Origin: Clostridium sp.
GTDB taxonomy: Bacteria > Bacillota > Clostridia > Oscillospirales > Acutalibacteraceae
Length of the DNA stretch: 64,000 nucleotides
Direction of reading: 5' to 3'
NCBI GenBank assembly: GCA_023663865.1
Contig: JAMPGU010000002.1
Span: forward strand, 80,592-144,591
Made by a program: the position numbers and the translations under genes. This document shows positions 63,219-64,000 of this stretch, in pieces (the stretch's first letter is position 1; each line of letters opens with the position of its first letter). The notes under the pieces were generated by a model. That model saw only the letters and a list, made by a program, of their open reading frames with translations, was not told where the DNA came from and made no database searches.

Positions 63219-63922
63219 TGGTAATTTACAACTCATTTATTGAACAGTTAAAAAATTTAGTCGGAGATTTGCAGGCTCTTGACACTGCACCATCCCGGCT
63301 AAAGGATGCAGGAAAAAATGATATCCTTTTTTCCAGGGATACGGCATTTGAGCTTGGCGGCAGTCAGCTTCCCTGCGTTTCGACCTTAGCTGTCAGCAGC
63401 AATATGAAATTTTCTGACAGAGCCTACCTTGTCGGAAAGGATTTGGATGAAATACAAAAGGACGTACCCTTTGGCAAAATTGTTTTTCTCGAGATAGAAG
63501 ATCCTAACGGTGATGATGAGGCTTTTAAACGTATAAAGGAATTAGACCAGGTAAAATACAAATTTTATGTCAAAGACTTTATGGTGAGGGCCTCTGCCTT
63601 CAGTATGCGTGAGCAAATCAGAGTTGGCAAAAATGCTTTAAAAGCCAAATACAGCTTTGCAGATTTAGGCAATAAGCTGATTGCGGCGTATAAAGAATAT
63701 CCAATTGTAAAAAGCGTTGAGATTATTTTTATTACGGAACTTGATAATTTTGCCGAATTAAACCGTATTGCACAGAAAATAAAGGATACTACATCGGCAT
63801 TAAATCATATTCTTGACAACGTTTTGTTCGACTGTTCATCCTGCAATCTCAAGGAAATCTGCGATGAGGTTGACGGAATGAAAGAGCTTCATATGAAAAG
63901 CTCTGCAGCACATAAAGGATAA
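63218..63922 (+). CDS. Cysteine-motif protein of unknown function
   Basis: This 234-residue soluble protein has a C-terminal CSSCNLKEICDEVDGMKELH segment that may bind a metal cluster; this Cys-rich ending recalls the acetyl-CoA synthase/CO dehydrogenase accessory region. The rest is alpha/beta (AYLVGKDLDEIQKDVPFGKIVFLEIEDP). With the CooC-like ATPase in the same operon, a role in building or serving a metalloenzyme is likely but not proven. Confidence 0.65.
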   Translation: MVIYNSFIEQLKNLVGDLQALDTAPSRLKDAGKNDILFSRDTAFELGGSQLPCVSTLAVSSNMKFSDRAYLVGKDLDEIQKDVPFGKIVFLEIEDPNGDDEAFKRIKELDQVKYKFYVKDFMVRASAFSMREQIRVGKNALKAKYSFADLGNKLIAAYKEYPIVKSVEIIFITELDNFAELNRIAQKIKDTTSALNHILDNVLFDCSSCNLKEICDEVDGMKELHMKSSAAHKG

Positions 63923-64000
63923 TACAAATTTTACAAACCGAAAGACATTAGCTGAGGTGTCGTAACGAAGTATTGGTTTCTCGTGGTAATTGCCTGTAAT
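63923..64000. other. End of window, no feature identified
   Basis: I see no complete gene, terminator or RNA in the last 78 bases; they may precede the next gene of the operon. Confidence 0.5.

Overview
The window looks like the chromosome of a low-to-moderate GC, endospore-lineage Clostridium-type Firmicute, probably an Oscillospiraceae/Ruminococcus-like gut anaerobe. This placement is inferred from gene content: SpoVT, Mini-RNase III, WalJ and RlmH as neighbours, single-chain bacterial GlyRS, YabE-like G5/3D protein, CDP-glycerol transferases, and a 2-hydroxyacyl-CoA dehydratase cluster. No 16S gene is present to confirm it.

Layout. 0-3.4 kb: surface polymer genes (two CDP-glycerol transferase family genes, one cut by the window edge, and a membrane acyltransferase). 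3.5-5.4 kb: ilvC and a FadR-type GntR regulator. 5.5-10.6 kb: DUF815 ATPase, then a two-component system with an HtrA-like protease. 10.6-17.6 kb, minus strand: DUF975 membrane protein, glyS, a YabE-like G5/3D protein with a strong promoter and folded leader, and a three-gene unit of unknown envelope proteins including a sortase-like protein without catalytic residues. 17.9-22.5 kb: ddl, ywiB-like, argS, radical SAM. 22.6-24.7 kb: nadBC. 24.9-33.2 kb: HAD, metallophosphoesterase with an apparent ATT start, murA, walJ, rlmH, an XRE membrane protein ending in a MITE-like palindrome, and two membrane proteins.

33.77-51.11 kb is the most striking region: a 17,340 bp mobilizable element inserted in frame inside codon 32 of spoVT. 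The spoVT 5' part (codons 1-32) is at 51.2 kb and the 3' part (146 codons) is at 33.3-33.8 kb. Joining them gives exactly 178 residues, the length of known SpoVT. The large serine recombinase reads in frame through the attachment site into the SpoVT C-terminal sensor domain. The recombinase's own 25-residue tail is left on the truncated SpoVT N-terminus. Excision would swap both tails back, giving SpoVT (178 aa) and a 608-aa recombinase. The element carries a MOBP-type relaxase, MobC and a candidate oriT on one side. On the other side it carries an archaeal-type ATPase, Fic, HsdM, two inverted HsdS genes with a tyrosine recombinase (an invertible specificity locus), a HAD phosphatase and HsdR.

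51.3-55.8 kb returns to chromosome-like genes: trmO, two membrane proteins, an XRE regulator and a GH36 alpha-galactosidase. 55.9-58.5 kb holds a small XRE gene, a duplicated tRNA-Val 3' end, tRNA-Val(UAC), mrnC and obg. 58.7-63.9 kb is one tightly packed operon: a CooC-like ATPase, two 2-hydroxyacyl-CoA dehydratase family subunits, their activase, a small membrane protein and a cysteine-bearing protein of unknown role.
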